Positions 18,417-27,294 of a stretch of 64,000 bases of DNA are shown here, one piece after another. Both the position numbers and the translations under genes were made by a program. Each line of letters begins with the position of its first letter. The first letter of the stretch is position 1. This stretch comes from JAFGAV01 sp041479055 (GTDB taxonomy: Bacteria > Acidobacteriota > Aminicenantia > Aminicenantales > JAFGAV01). The stretch is from the NCBI GenBank assembly GCA_963702835.1, contig OY969762.1:1612001-1676000 (forward strand), given 5' to 3'. A model generated the notes under the pieces. That model made no database searches. It was not told the origin of the DNA and saw nothing but the letters and a program-made list of their open reading frames with translations.

Positions 18417-19419
18417 ATAATCAACGATCATTGTTGCCCAGCCGCGCCATCGACTGGCTTCTCCAGCCGGAAGACCCCACGACGCGCTATTTTGCCTTGC
18501 GCGATCTTTTGGGCCGGCCGGAGACAGCCTCGGATATGAAACAGGCCAAGCAGGCGATCATGCGCACAGGTCCGGTTCCGAAAATTCTGGCCAAGCAGAA
18601 AAAAGGCGGATACTGGGGCATCAAGGAGGATTTTTATATCCGGGCCAAGTATAAGGGCACGGTCTGGAACATGATTCTGCTGGCCGAGCTGGGCGCGGAT
18701 GGCCGCGATCCTCGCGTTCGCGAAACCTGCGAGTTCGTCCTCAGATGGTCCCAAGACCGGAAGAGCGGCGGGTTTGCCTATCGCGGTTCGTCAAACGGAG
18801 GAAACCATTCCGGAGTCATTCCCTGCTTGACGGGGAATATGGCTTGGTGCCTTGTCCGTTTCGGCCGCCTGAAAGATCCCGAGTTCAGAAGGCTTTGGAA
18901 TGGATCGTATCTTACCTGCGTTTTGATGACGGGAGCGGGAGGCCGCCTCGGGCCTGGCCGTACGACCACTGGGAAGACTGCTGGGGCCGGCACACCTGTC
19001 ACATGGGCATCGTCAAAGCATTAAAAGCCCTGGCCGCGATTCCTCCCGCCGAAAGGACCGAACCTCAGAAGGACGTTTTGAAGAAAGGTTGTGAATTCCT
19101 GCTCCGCCATCACATCCACAAGCGAAGCCATGACCTAGGCCGCGTCTCTAAGCCGGGTTGGCTCAAGCTCGGCTATCCCCGAATGGCGGATACGGACATC
19201 ATCGAGATTTTGGACATTCTGACTTCCCTGGGATACTGTGACCCGCGGATGCAGGAAGCTGTGGATATCATTTATTCTAAGCAGGACGAATCCGGCCGTT
19301 GGGCGTTGGAGCATACTTGGAACGACCGTTTTCTTGTCCCTATAGAGAAAAAAGGAAAGCCGAGCAAGGGGCTCACCCTCCGGGCGCTGAGGGTTCTGAA
19401 GAGGTGGTCAGCGCCCTAA
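18413..19419 (+). CDS. Terpenoid-cyclase-like α-toroid protein (frameshifted)
   Basis: Two frames together encode about 335 residues of helix-pair repeats typical of prenyltransferase/squalene-cyclase folds ('IDWLLQPEDPTTRYFALRDLLG' at the start; 'GGYWGIKE', 'HTCHMGIVKALKALA' and 'DESGRWALEHTWNDRF' later). The frame changes near 18880-18890, just after 'RLKDPEF': the second frame continues with 'QKALEWIVSYLRFDD'. One inserted base would restore it. Proteins of this kind are often annotated as hypothetical or, wrongly, as NifH-related; true cyclase activity is not shown, as the DxDD motif is not seen. Confidence 0.65.
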
Positions 19420-19444
19420 TGAGCATCCTTGTCCTCAGGCCAAG

Positions 19445-19510
19445 CTATAAGATAATCCGAAAGACCACTAACGCCAGCAGCGCGGCGGCCCAGACAACGG
19501 CCGCCGGGGC
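19445..19510 (-). pseudogene. Fragment of a DUF401-like permease 3' end
   Basis: Minus-strand reading gives 'APAAVVWAAALLALVVFRIIL' followed by a stop, nearly identical to the last 21 residues of the intact DUF401 protein (24060-25280). Identity extends a few bases past the stop codon (caggccaagcta), so the copied segment included non-coding flanking DNA. Confidence 0.8.
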
Positions 19511-19636
19511 GCCAGCCGAAAATGCACAACACCGCCCGCACCTGATAAAAATTTAACATGAAGGCGTCGTTGTCCGCGGCCAAGACGCTTCAATAAATAC
19601 CGAACATGGGGAAAGTGCTCATTTATTTGGCACCGC

Positions 19637-19858
19637 TCACCAATCGAGATAGACCGCGCCCTGATCGTACAGCAAGAGAATGATGCCCTCCTCGCTTTCC
19701 GGATTGGGCCGGATGCGCTTGGTGTCGCTTCGACAGAGCATTGGGAGATCCACCGTTTCCCAGTGCTGTCCGGAATCGCAAGACAGGTGCAGCCGGTCGC
19801 CGGCGGCCATCCTGAAGCGTAACGCTGCCCCGTATAGGTTCCGCTGCCGCCTGTCCAA
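19637..19858 (-). pseudogene. Remnant of an Asp-box (BNR-like) secreted protein
   Basis: A 73-residue ORF with a 'LHLSCDSGQHWETVDLP' Asp-box (S-x-D-x-G-x-x-W), the β-hairpin motif of sialidases and other β-propellers. One Asp-box alone cannot fold as a propeller, there is no signal peptide and no good ribosome site, so this is best read as the tail of a degraded gene. Confidence 0.45.
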
Positions 19859-20162
19859 TCAGGATTGTCAAAACGGCAACGAACGCACGGACGAACGTAT
19901 CAAATTATTGGAGGCGACACAGGTTTGATCTCATAGTCTTTCCCATCACGAAAAAAAGATATGGCTATCATCAGATCAATGTCAAGAACAAGACAACAAC
20001 GTGGGGACGCTGCGATCGATCACCCTTTGCATCCAGCGGGGAATGAATCTATAGCGAACCGAAAGCTCCGTACTGGCAGCAACCAGGGTTTCCTGCCAAT
20101 TGAGGTGAGGGCCGCAATCAGGGCGATGAAAATGGGCTCATTATGATCGTCGATACCCAGCC

Positions 20163-23100
20163 CTACGGCGCAAACGGCTTGAATTCAAGATTTCTCGGAG
20201 AAATCGCACTGATTTCCTTGACGAGGGTGAAATCCGGGTAACTGTATACCAATACCTTGTCGTTGGTTGCGACTGCGATGAACGCCGCATCGGATGATAT
20301 CGCAACACTCTTGCCATTGTTGATGATCGGACCTTCGAACACATTCGGGATCTCGTTCCTGTCAAGGGGGCTGACTCCATAAACACGCGACACGTGGCTC
20401 GGCATTAAAGGGAATGTGGTGATATAGGCCGCCGCCTTGCCGTTAGGCGTCAAGTCAATATCTGAATTGGGCGCAACCCAAATGAGAACCATTTGTTCGA
20501 TTCCGGCGCGTTTGATGGAGCGGGTAATCGCTGCGTTTGTGGCCAGTATCCTCCAATCCCCATCCTGGTACACCATCTCCCGGATATTTTCTCTGTTTTG
20601 GAGGTTTGGGCGCATCTCATACATGCCATTGGGCGGCAGGACGAGCTGGTCCCCGACCACGTTCCATTCACTCACCCACAGCCCGTATTGATTCACGGCC
20701 GGTGCCTGATCCGTAAACGTTGCGGAAATCTTCGTTCCGTCCGGCGACCAGGCGATCAAAGGCCTCGATATTCGAAGAGTGGGCGGGAATAAGGGCATAT
20801 CAAACCTCGAAAGTTGAGTACTGCCCCTAAAGATGAATATGGCGTGCTGGTCGGGGTTGGAGACTGCGCTGCCGACAATGGCGTACTCAGTAGCATCGAG
20901 TGGATGAAAATCAATGTCGTACAGTTTGTAGCCTGCCGGAACCGGAAAGATATTCAGCATAAGGTTGGTCTCGGTATCAAAGATTCTCACTATGCCGGCA
21001 TCGGGTGGAATGACCGCCATTCGGCTGCCGTCTCTGCTGTACTGGAAATGATAGGAGAGTGGATGGGAGTATATGATTGAGTCAAGGGAGTCATCCAGAA
21101 AGGTCCGTTTCTTAATGACCTGCTCTCCCGTCAACGTGTCCTTGCTGATGAAGGAGATAATCCGTTCAGAAGGCGCGACGGTCACAATGGTCTTGCATCT
21201 TTGAACTTCAGGCTCTAGGATCCAGAAGTACACTTCCCTCTGGCCAATAGTAAATTCGTCGGGCATGTCATCCAGTATCGTCACAGAAAGATCACAGCCG
21301 CCGGATACAGTGGGGTTTAGGTGGTCAGAAATCCTTGGATCGCTCCTTAAGATGCGGGTTTCTCCAGGCAAAAGGTTAACAGTAAAGTCTGCGGGGCAGT
21401 GAAGTGTCAAAGGCTGCTCTTGCACATAAAAATTGTCTATCATGCGGGTACTGCAGCCATTAGCCGCAATGGCAATGATCTTTAGAGCGTGAGGACCGGG
21501 TGTTAAGGAAGAGAGGTTGATCCCATAAGTGGGGTTAGGCCCACAATTCGAAGGACAGATGATGACGGCATTCGGATCGCTCAGGTCCGCTGTCTCGATA
21601 TTTTGTGGATCGAGAACATAGCCGACTTGCGCCACATCGCTGCCATCGCTCAAATTCACGGAAAAATCCAGCTCAAGATTGCCATTCGTCAGGCAGTAAT
21701 CCGTTTCGGTGGGATAGTTTATGCTTAAAAGGCTATAGTTGCCCTGTCCGTCCAAAAGAGATGCGCAAATATCGATTTCATCTCCGCAACCGAGAAAGCC
21801 GGTTTCAGGAAAGATGAAAGAGTCAAAATACATAAACGTTCCAGGACCCGAGGATTGACCGGCAGGCCGGAAATACAAACGGGGGGATAGGCTATATCGA
21901 AGACCTTCCGGCAGCGTCGCGGTCACTGTGGCAGTTGAACCGCTTTGGGAATAGTTGCTCGGTGTTCCGTATGCATAGCCCGATCCAAGTGAATAGTTCG
22001 TGCCGAACTCGCTTGAGCCCGAATCAACACCGTCTTGATAAACATATAGAAAGGGTAAATATATGGACCCCAGATTCGGGTTCACATGAAAATCCAACCT
22101 AACTTTTCCAAAACAGATTTTTTGATCAGGGAACTGGATCGGCTCTGTATTCGCATCGGCCAGAAGCGGAAAGTACTGGTTAAGTTTTAATAGATAATAA
22201 CAATATCCGGTTTTCGGCGGAACGGTCTCTGTCACCATGTATGTGGATAGGCCTGCCATGTTCCATGGCGCCGGGCAGGCTTCTGTTCCGTTTGTTGAGG
22301 CGTCTTCAGCACTGAGTCCAACTAGAAGAAGCTCATAGTTCATATCCGCTACGTGCTGGGCCGAATCGTATGATCCGATCAGCCGCCCGCGCGATTGTCC
22401 CTTAAAGCCGCTGCTCCTGTTGCAGCATTCGGGAGTGTTTGAAGCAACCAGATTCACTCCTTCGGCCATCATGAAGGATTCGTCATAATTATAAAAATCA
22501 AGCAGAGGACTTGTCTGGATGCCCTTAAGATCCGTGAGGCCTCCGGGATCAGCCAGGATCACTTTGCCCCTGACAAGCGTCGGTTTGGCTACAAATGTTG
22601 AGCCTATATCCGTTGTCTGCTGTCTGACGATATGAACCTTTTGATTGAAGCTGTCTCTATGGGGAAATTCCAGCATAAAATTTCCCCCGTCCAGAACAGC
22701 CCTGGCGATAATTTCATAATCCCCCTCCGGCACCCCTTCAAATCTCCACGGGATAGTGGGAAGACTGCCTGCTGGAACTGGTTGAGCGGTCGTTTGATAG
22801 TACCACGGCATATCATCAATTCTTATCTCCGCCCTTGTTTCATTATGGCCGCTGACATCGAAGAGCCCTTGCAGGGGTCCAGCTGTCCTAGAAGTTGGCA
22901 CGTCCACATCAATGGCAGCCGGCGGTTGGGTACCGCAAGCATAGGGCCCTATCTCTATCATAGTGCCAAGGGGCGTCTTTCCAGATGCAGGGTTAATAGG
23001 ATAGCCTGTTTCGCCGTCTTTAATTTTAACTTCACATTCCACTCGGATCCACATGACGGAGTCGGAGGCTCTCACCAGAATCGGAAGAATTTGGCCATCG

Positions 23101-23819
23101 ATTGTCTTCAAGGAATCAACGGAAAACACCTTGGTTGCTGATTGAGCCTGCGGGGTAAGATCTGCAGATCCCGGTTTTTCTTTCACATAGGCTGTTGCCG
23201 AACATATTGCCGGATAATTGGTGTCAATGGCATTCTTATCTTCATCACTTCCACTGAACCGGAGGCGAAGGGGCAACATCACGGCACATTCGCTGATGTC
23301 GCATTGGGTCCCATTGGGGTTGTCTGTCAAGGGCAGAACATCCTGGCAGAGGTGGTACGCTGATGATGACGATTCAACAGAGCCAAATATGTATTTGGCG
23401 CCATTGGACAAAATGATCGGGTTGATTTCGAGGATAAAATCTCTCCGTCCAGGCCCAACATTCGCGTAAATATCAAAGCTCGCGGCCCTGTATGTTTGGC
23501 CATCCGGTGTAGTATTGACAGCAGTGTAGGGAGCTGTGGCACTGCGAGCAACATTGAGAATGTGGTAGAGTCGGACGGGGAAAGTGTAAGGATCTGTCGA
23601 GGTCCAATTGGCAACTGGATTTGAGGCGAGATAGCCGGACACTTCAGGGGAAACGCTCGTAAAAGATATGTTTCCAACCACGCGGCCCGGATTGACAGTT
23701 GTCTGAGTGCTCAGATGACCAGCGAAATAAAAAAAATAAAATACTGCGAAAAGAATGAACTGGCTGGCCCTAAAAGGATAGTGATTTTTTTCCCTCTTGG
23801 GCATCTTAAGGAGAATCAT
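20163..23819 (-). CDS. Large secreted protein with HYR-like and β-propeller-like parts
   Basis: A 1218-residue exported protein. Its signal peptide (to about residue 38, with an aromatic-rich core) comes first. The middle contains immunoglobulin-like strands and Cys-rich loops, with a HYR-like module near residue 795 ('LHCPADFTVNLLPGETR') ending in 'RCKTIVTVAP' near 880. The last ~300 residues resemble WD40/TolB-type propeller blades ('YHFQYSRDGSRMAVIPP', 'PLIAWSPDGTKISATF', 'VAISSDAAFIAVATNDKV'). A run of G then A precedes the ATG. The combination suggests a cell-surface or secreted binding protein; no enzyme motif is seen. Confidence 0.7.
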   Translation of the reverse strand: MILLKMPKREKNHYPFRASQFILFAVFYFFYFAGHLSTQTTVNPGRVVGNISFTSVSPEVSGYLASNPVANWTSTDPYTFPVRLYHILNVARSATAPYTAVNTTPDGQTYRAASFDIYANVGPGRRDFILEINPIILSNGAKYIFGSVESSSSAYHLCQDVLPLTDNPNGTQCDISECAVMLPLRLRFSGSDEDKNAIDTNYPAICSATAYVKEKPGSADLTPQAQSATKVFSVDSLKTIDGQILPILVRASDSVMWIRVECEVKIKDGETGYPINPASGKTPLGTMIEIGPYACGTQPPAAIDVDVPTSRTAGPLQGLFDVSGHNETRAEIRIDDMPWYYQTTAQPVPAGSLPTIPWRFEGVPEGDYEIIARAVLDGGNFMLEFPHRDSFNQKVHIVRQQTTDIGSTFVAKPTLVRGKVILADPGGLTDLKGIQTSPLLDFYNYDESFMMAEGVNLVASNTPECCNRSSGFKGQSRGRLIGSYDSAQHVADMNYELLLVGLSAEDASTNGTEACPAPWNMAGLSTYMVTETVPPKTGYCYYLLKLNQYFPLLADANTEPIQFPDQKICFGKVRLDFHVNPNLGSIYLPFLYVYQDGVDSGSSEFGTNYSLGSGYAYGTPSNYSQSGSTATVTATLPEGLRYSLSPRLYFRPAGQSSGPGTFMYFDSFIFPETGFLGCGDEIDICASLLDGQGNYSLLSINYPTETDYCLTNGNLELDFSVNLSDGSDVAQVGYVLDPQNIETADLSDPNAVIICPSNCGPNPTYGINLSSLTPGPHALKIIAIAANGCSTRMIDNFYVQEQPLTLHCPADFTVNLLPGETRILRSDPRISDHLNPTVSGGCDLSVTILDDMPDEFTIGQREVYFWILEPEVQRCKTIVTVAPSERIISFISKDTLTGEQVIKKRTFLDDSLDSIIYSHPLSYHFQYSRDGSRMAVIPPDAGIVRIFDTETNLMLNIFPVPAGYKLYDIDFHPLDATEYAIVGSAVSNPDQHAIFIFRGSTQLSRFDMPLFPPTLRISRPLIAWSPDGTKISATFTDQAPAVNQYGLWVSEWNVVGDQLVLPPNGMYEMRPNLQNRENIREMVYQDGDWRILATNAAITRSIKRAGIEQMVLIWVAPNSDIDLTPNGKAAAYITTFPLMPSHVSRVYGVSPLDRNEIPNVFEGPIINNGKSVAISSDAAFIAVATNDKVLVYSYPDFTLVKEISAISPRNLEFKPFAP

Positions 23820-23834
23820 TTTTTCCCCCCATAA

Positions 23835-23865
23835 CGGGCAGAGTTCACATTCATGTGCCCGTTTT
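23835..23865. other. Inverted repeat upstream of the large secreted protein
   Basis: AACGGGCA and its complement TGCCCGTT flank a 15-base centre; on the plus strand it is followed by TTGTTTTA. It lies in the presumed 5' leader of the minus-strand gene that starts at 23819, so it could be a leader hairpin, an operator or a terminator for a plus-strand transcript. Confidence 0.4.
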
Positions 23866-24059
23866 GTTTTATCCCGTTGTTAAGAATAATAAATCTTAAT
23901 AAGATGGTATGTCAATTGAGCTAATAATCGCGGAAGCTAACCTAGAAATCATCCGGACCTCTCCTCCCCAGCAGAAACCGGAACGAGATCTTGGCCAGTC
24001 AGAGCATTGAGTTGGACCGCCAGATGCGTCAACGGATGTTGCCAGGTGGGCAGGCCAAG

Positions 24060-25280
24060 CTACAAGATGACCCGAAAGATCACAAGAGCCAGCAGCGCGG
24101 CGGCCCAGACCACGGCCGCCGGGGCGAGCATGATCTTGTACACATCGCGCAGCGTTGCCTTGAAATACTGCACCGTCGTAGCTAAACAAAGATGGACGGG
24201 CGAGAGCAGGATGCCGACGAACCCGCTCACATAAGCGAACATCACCAGGACCATATCCGGATTGCTCGCCCCGAAGATGGGCAGCAACATCGGGAAGGAA
24301 ATTCCCACGAACGCCTGGTTGACGCCGGTCAGCCAACCCATGATGAAGGGCGCGGCGAAGAGCAGGATGTAGGCGCCGGCGCTTTGGGGCGGGATGGCCA
24401 TCGTCACGGAGTCGAGCGCGCCGGAGACCTCGAGGATTTTCTTAAAGATCATGACCGAGACGATGAGCAGCCCGGACTTCCAGTCCAGGCTCTTGAGGAT
24501 GAGGCCGGCCCGGTCCCTAAGCGATAGCCGGGATACGATCTGAGTCATCAAGGCTGTCACACCCAGGGCCAGAACCATGCTCAACCTGAGGCCGAAAATA
24601 AGAACGATGGCCAGCAGGATTGGCCACAGGCTGAACAGCAGCCGGCCGACCGCATCAAGCAGCCGGCCGTCATGCTTTTCCCTGGGCAGAGCAGGCACGG
24701 TCCGGAAAAGCACAACCCCGCCCGCCACGGCCGCTAAAATTGTGAACGCAAACTGGTGTACGGAAAGCCGCAAGATAGGAATTTTGAGAACGGCCGCGGC
24801 GATGATCAGGTTGGCGTACAGCGGCCAGCTATACTCCCAGATATGGCGGAACCAGTAGTTGAAGAAAGTTTTTTTGGCCGGCTCCAGGTTCCAGCGTCGG
24901 CCCGCCTCCTCGACCATGGGCGCTGAGAGCATGGCTCCGGCGAACATAGGGAGTAATCCGATGAAGGCCGGCGGCAGGGCCAGAATGAGCCGCTCCTCCG
25001 GGACGAGCCGCTTCAGGGCATCGACCATGATCCGAAAATATTCCTTCTTTTTGAGGAAATGCCCGAGATAGATCACCAACCAGAAGATGCCTACCAGGTT
25101 GAGCGTTTCCAGGCTCACCGCCCCTTTGAAAACGCCTTGGCCAAAACCTTTCACGCTGAGGCGGAAAAAAAGGGCGGTCAGGCCGGCGCCTATCAGCAGG
25201 ACCAGCCCCAGGTCCCATTTCATCCTAATAAGAAAAAGAAGAACGCCGATGAGGAGGATGACCTTGAGAAGGCTGACCAT
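24060..25280 (-). CDS. DUF401 family integral membrane protein
   Basis: A 406-residue protein with about ten to twelve membrane helices, matching the DUF401 family (permease-like, related to the ion-transporter superfamily). Features include 'GLLPMFAGAMLSAPMVEEAG' near residue 108 and a nearly repeated segment near 310 ('FVGISFPMLLPIFGASNPD'), as in two-fold symmetric carriers. The transported ion is unknown. Three fragments with similarity to its 3' end are scattered upstream in this window. The rnhC gene ends 6 bases before its start and is transcribed the same way. Confidence 0.88.
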   Translation of the reverse strand: MVSLLKVILLIGVLLFLIRMKWDLGLVLLIGAGLTALFFRLSVKGFGQGVFKGAVSLETLNLVGIFWLVIYLGHFLKKKEYFRIMVDALKRLVPEERLILALPPAFIGLLPMFAGAMLSAPMVEEAGRRWNLEPAKKTFFNYWFRHIWEYSWPLYANLIIAAAVLKIPILRLSVHQFAFTILAAVAGGVVLFRTVPALPREKHDGRLLDAVGRLLFSLWPILLAIVLIFGLRLSMVLALGVTALMTQIVSRLSLRDRAGLILKSLDWKSGLLIVSVMIFKKILEVSGALDSVTMAIPPQSAGAYILLFAAPFIMGWLTGVNQAFVGISFPMLLPIFGASNPDMVLVMFAYVSGFVGILLSPVHLCLATTVQYFKATLRDVYKIMLAPAAVVWAAALLALVIFRVIL

Positions 25281-25286
25281 CAGCCC

Positions 25287-25952
25287 CTATTTCGCCGCCT
25301 CTAAGATACGGGCGGTCATTTTAAAATGTACCTTGGCCGTGCGCTGGAGAACTTCCGGGCCGTGCTTGTGGATGAGTTTGACCGCCGCTTCCTCGACCAG
25401 GGTTGAGGCGCCCTTGAGCAGCTCCACACCCACCTCTTGAGATAAAAAATGGAGCCGCTTCAGGAACTCGGCCCGGGCCAGGAGGGAGGCGGCGGCCACG
25501 GCCGGGTCTTCCTCGGCCCTGGGCTTTTGGACAAGCTCAATCTTTTTGCCTTTTCTCATCAAGGCCTCGAGGACATAGGCCTTGTCCCCGAATTGATCGG
25601 TGACGGCCAGCTTGACGTTCTTCTCCAGCAGGATGTTCTCGATGACCCGGGCATGTCCCCAGGCCAGCAGCCGGTTGAGGTTCCTCAGCCGCTCGTAAAG
25701 TTGATTGTATTTTTCCGGGCCGATGGCCACCACGGAGTAGGTGTAGCCCCGCCGCAGGATATCAGCCAGTTCACTGGCCCGGCGGTCCGAGGTCTTCTTG
25801 CTGTCCTTGACCCCCAGCTTGCGGAGGACTTCCTCCTGCCCCTCGGGCAGGAAAAAGCCGGCCACCACCAGCGGGCCGAAATAATCGCCCTTGCCCGATT
25901 CGTCCGTGCCGATGCGGCCGGGGTCCTGGGGAAAGAGATCTGGCTGCTCCAT
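25287..25952 (-). CDS. rnhC: Ribonuclease HIII-like, without N-terminal domain
   Basis: A 221-residue RNase H-fold protein. The 'GTDESGKGDYFGPLVVAGF' block at residues 15-33 is the RNase HIII signature and supplies the first catalytic Asp and Glu (Asp17, Glu18); 'VTDQFGDKAY' near 110 gives the next Asp. RNase HIII enzymes usually have about 300 residues with a TBP-like N-terminal substrate-binding domain, which is missing here. It cleaves RNA in RNA-DNA hybrids. It could be a compact variant or be classed as HII. Confidence 0.88.
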   Translation of the reverse strand: MEQPDLFPQDPGRIGTDESGKGDYFGPLVVAGFFLPEGQEEVLRKLGVKDSKKTSDRRASELADILRRGYTYSVVAIGPEKYNQLYERLRNLNRLLAWGHARVIENILLEKNVKLAVTDQFGDKAYVLEALMRKGKKIELVQKPRAEEDPAVAAASLLARAEFLKRLHFLSQEVGVELLKGASTLVEEAAVKLIHKHGPEVLQRTAKVHFKMTARILEAAK

Positions 25953-25972
25953 CGTGCTCCGGGCCGGGCGGC

Positions 25973-27271
25973 TCAGCGGATGAGATGACGCGCCTTGGCC
26001 TCCCGGATCAGCTCCGGCCGGAATTTGGGGTGGGCGATGTTGATCAGGGCCTGGGCCCTCTCGTGCAGGTTCTTGCCGTGCAGATAGGCCACGCCGAATT
26101 CAGTGACGACGTAGCGGACGTCGCCCCGGGTGGTGACCACCCCGGCGCCCTGTTTCAAATAAGGGACGATGCGCGACATCTCGCCGTTCTTGGCCGTAGC
26201 CGGCAGGGCGATGATGGGCTTGCCGCCCTTGGATTGAGCCGCCCCGCGGATGAAGTCCACCTGGCCGCCAAAGCCGCTGAAGATATAAGTCCCGATCGAA
26301 TCGGAGCAGACCTGGCCGGTGATGTCCACTTCGATGGCCGAGTTGATGGCCACCATGTTGTCGTTGCGGGCCACGTTGAAGGGGTGGTTGACGTAGTCGG
26401 TGGGATGGGCCTCGATGATGGGGTTGTTGTCGACAAAATCGTACAGCCGCTGGGAGCCCAGGGCGAAGGTGATGATCACCTTGCCGGGGTGGAAGGTCTT
26501 CTGCGTTCCGGTGATGATGCCGGCCTCAATGGCCTCCATGACACCGTCGGAAACCATCTCGGTGTGGATGCCCAGGTCGCGCCGTCCTTTGAGGGAGGCC
26601 AGCACCGCGTCGGGGATGCCGCCGATGCCGAGCTGCAGGGTGTTGCCGTCCTCGATCAGGTCGGCGATGAATTTGCCGATCTTCATCTCTACTTCGGAGA
26701 AGGGGGTCTTCTCCAGCTGGGGCAGAGCCTCGGAGACCTCGACTATCTTGTGGACCCGGGAGACATGGACGAAGGAGTCGCCCAGGACCCGGGGCATCTT
26801 GTCGTTGACCTGGGCGATGACCACCTTGGCCTTCTCTGCGGCGGCCTTGGAGGACAGCACCTCCACGCCCAGGCTCATGAACCCGTGCTCATCCGGCGGG
26901 GAGAGCTGGAGGATGGCCGCATCCAGGGGCATCTGTCCCGACAGGAACAGCCCGGGAATCTCGTGCAGGAAAATGGGTATATAATCCGCCCGGCCTTCAT
27001 TGATGGCCTTGCGGTCGGCCGGGCCGACGAACAGCGAATTGTGCCGGAAGTGGCCTTCCATGTCCGGCGTGGACAGGGGGTCCTCGCCCAGCAGGAGCAC
27101 ATGGACCAGCTCCACGTTGTGCAGTTCGTCCTTCCGCTGGGCCAGGGCCTTCATCAGGACATAGGGCGTGGCCGCGTTGCCGCTGATGTACACACGCTCA
27201 TGGCTCTTGATGACCGAGGCCGCCTCTTCGGGGGAGCACAGCCTTTTTTTATAGTCGTCAACCCAACTCAT
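25973..27271 (-). CDS. Acetyl-CoA hydrolase / 4-hydroxybutyrate CoA-transferase family protein
   Basis: A 432-residue family I CoA-transferase of the acetyl-CoA hydrolase/transferase group. 'LGIGGIPDAVL' near 216 is the CoA-binding glycine loop and 'MVAINSAIEVD' near 305 carries the Glu that forms the acyl-glutamyl-CoA thioester in this family. 'RYVVTEFGVAYLHGKNL' lies near the end. It transfers CoA between acetate and butyrate-, propionate- or 4-hydroxybutyrate-type acids, a typical fermentation step. It lies 20 bases upstream of rnhC and 23 bases after the NfnB/GltA-like gene on the same strand. Confidence 0.9.
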   Translation of the reverse strand: MSWVDDYKKRLCSPEEAASVIKSHERVYISGNAATPYVLMKALAQRKDELHNVELVHVLLLGEDPLSTPDMEGHFRHNSLFVGPADRKAINEGRADYIPIFLHEIPGLFLSGQMPLDAAILQLSPPDEHGFMSLGVEVLSSKAAAEKAKVVIAQVNDKMPRVLGDSFVHVSRVHKIVEVSEALPQLEKTPFSEVEMKIGKFIADLIEDGNTLQLGIGGIPDAVLASLKGRRDLGIHTEMVSDGVMEAIEAGIITGTQKTFHPGKVIITFALGSQRLYDFVDNNPIIEAHPTDYVNHPFNVARNDNMVAINSAIEVDITGQVCSDSIGTYIFSGFGGQVDFIRGAAQSKGGKPIIALPATAKNGEMSRIVPYLKQGAGVVTTRGDVRYVVTEFGVAYLHGKNLHERAQALINIAHPKFRPELIREAKARHLIR

Positions 27272-27294
27272 TGAAATCCTCCGTCATTTCGGAA

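Larger units (their letters stand above)
19420..20162. other. Decayed intergenic stretch
   Basis: About 740 bases between the α-toroid gene and the large secreted protein. It holds a DUF401 3'-end fragment (19445-19510), a short Asp-box-type ORF (19637-19858, minus) and otherwise sequence I cannot assign. Confidence 0.6.

Noticed and set aside
25985..27274. 429-residue plus-strand ORF
   Set aside because: Antisense of the CoA-transferase gene; composition is that of a GC-rich shadow frame with no recognisable family.
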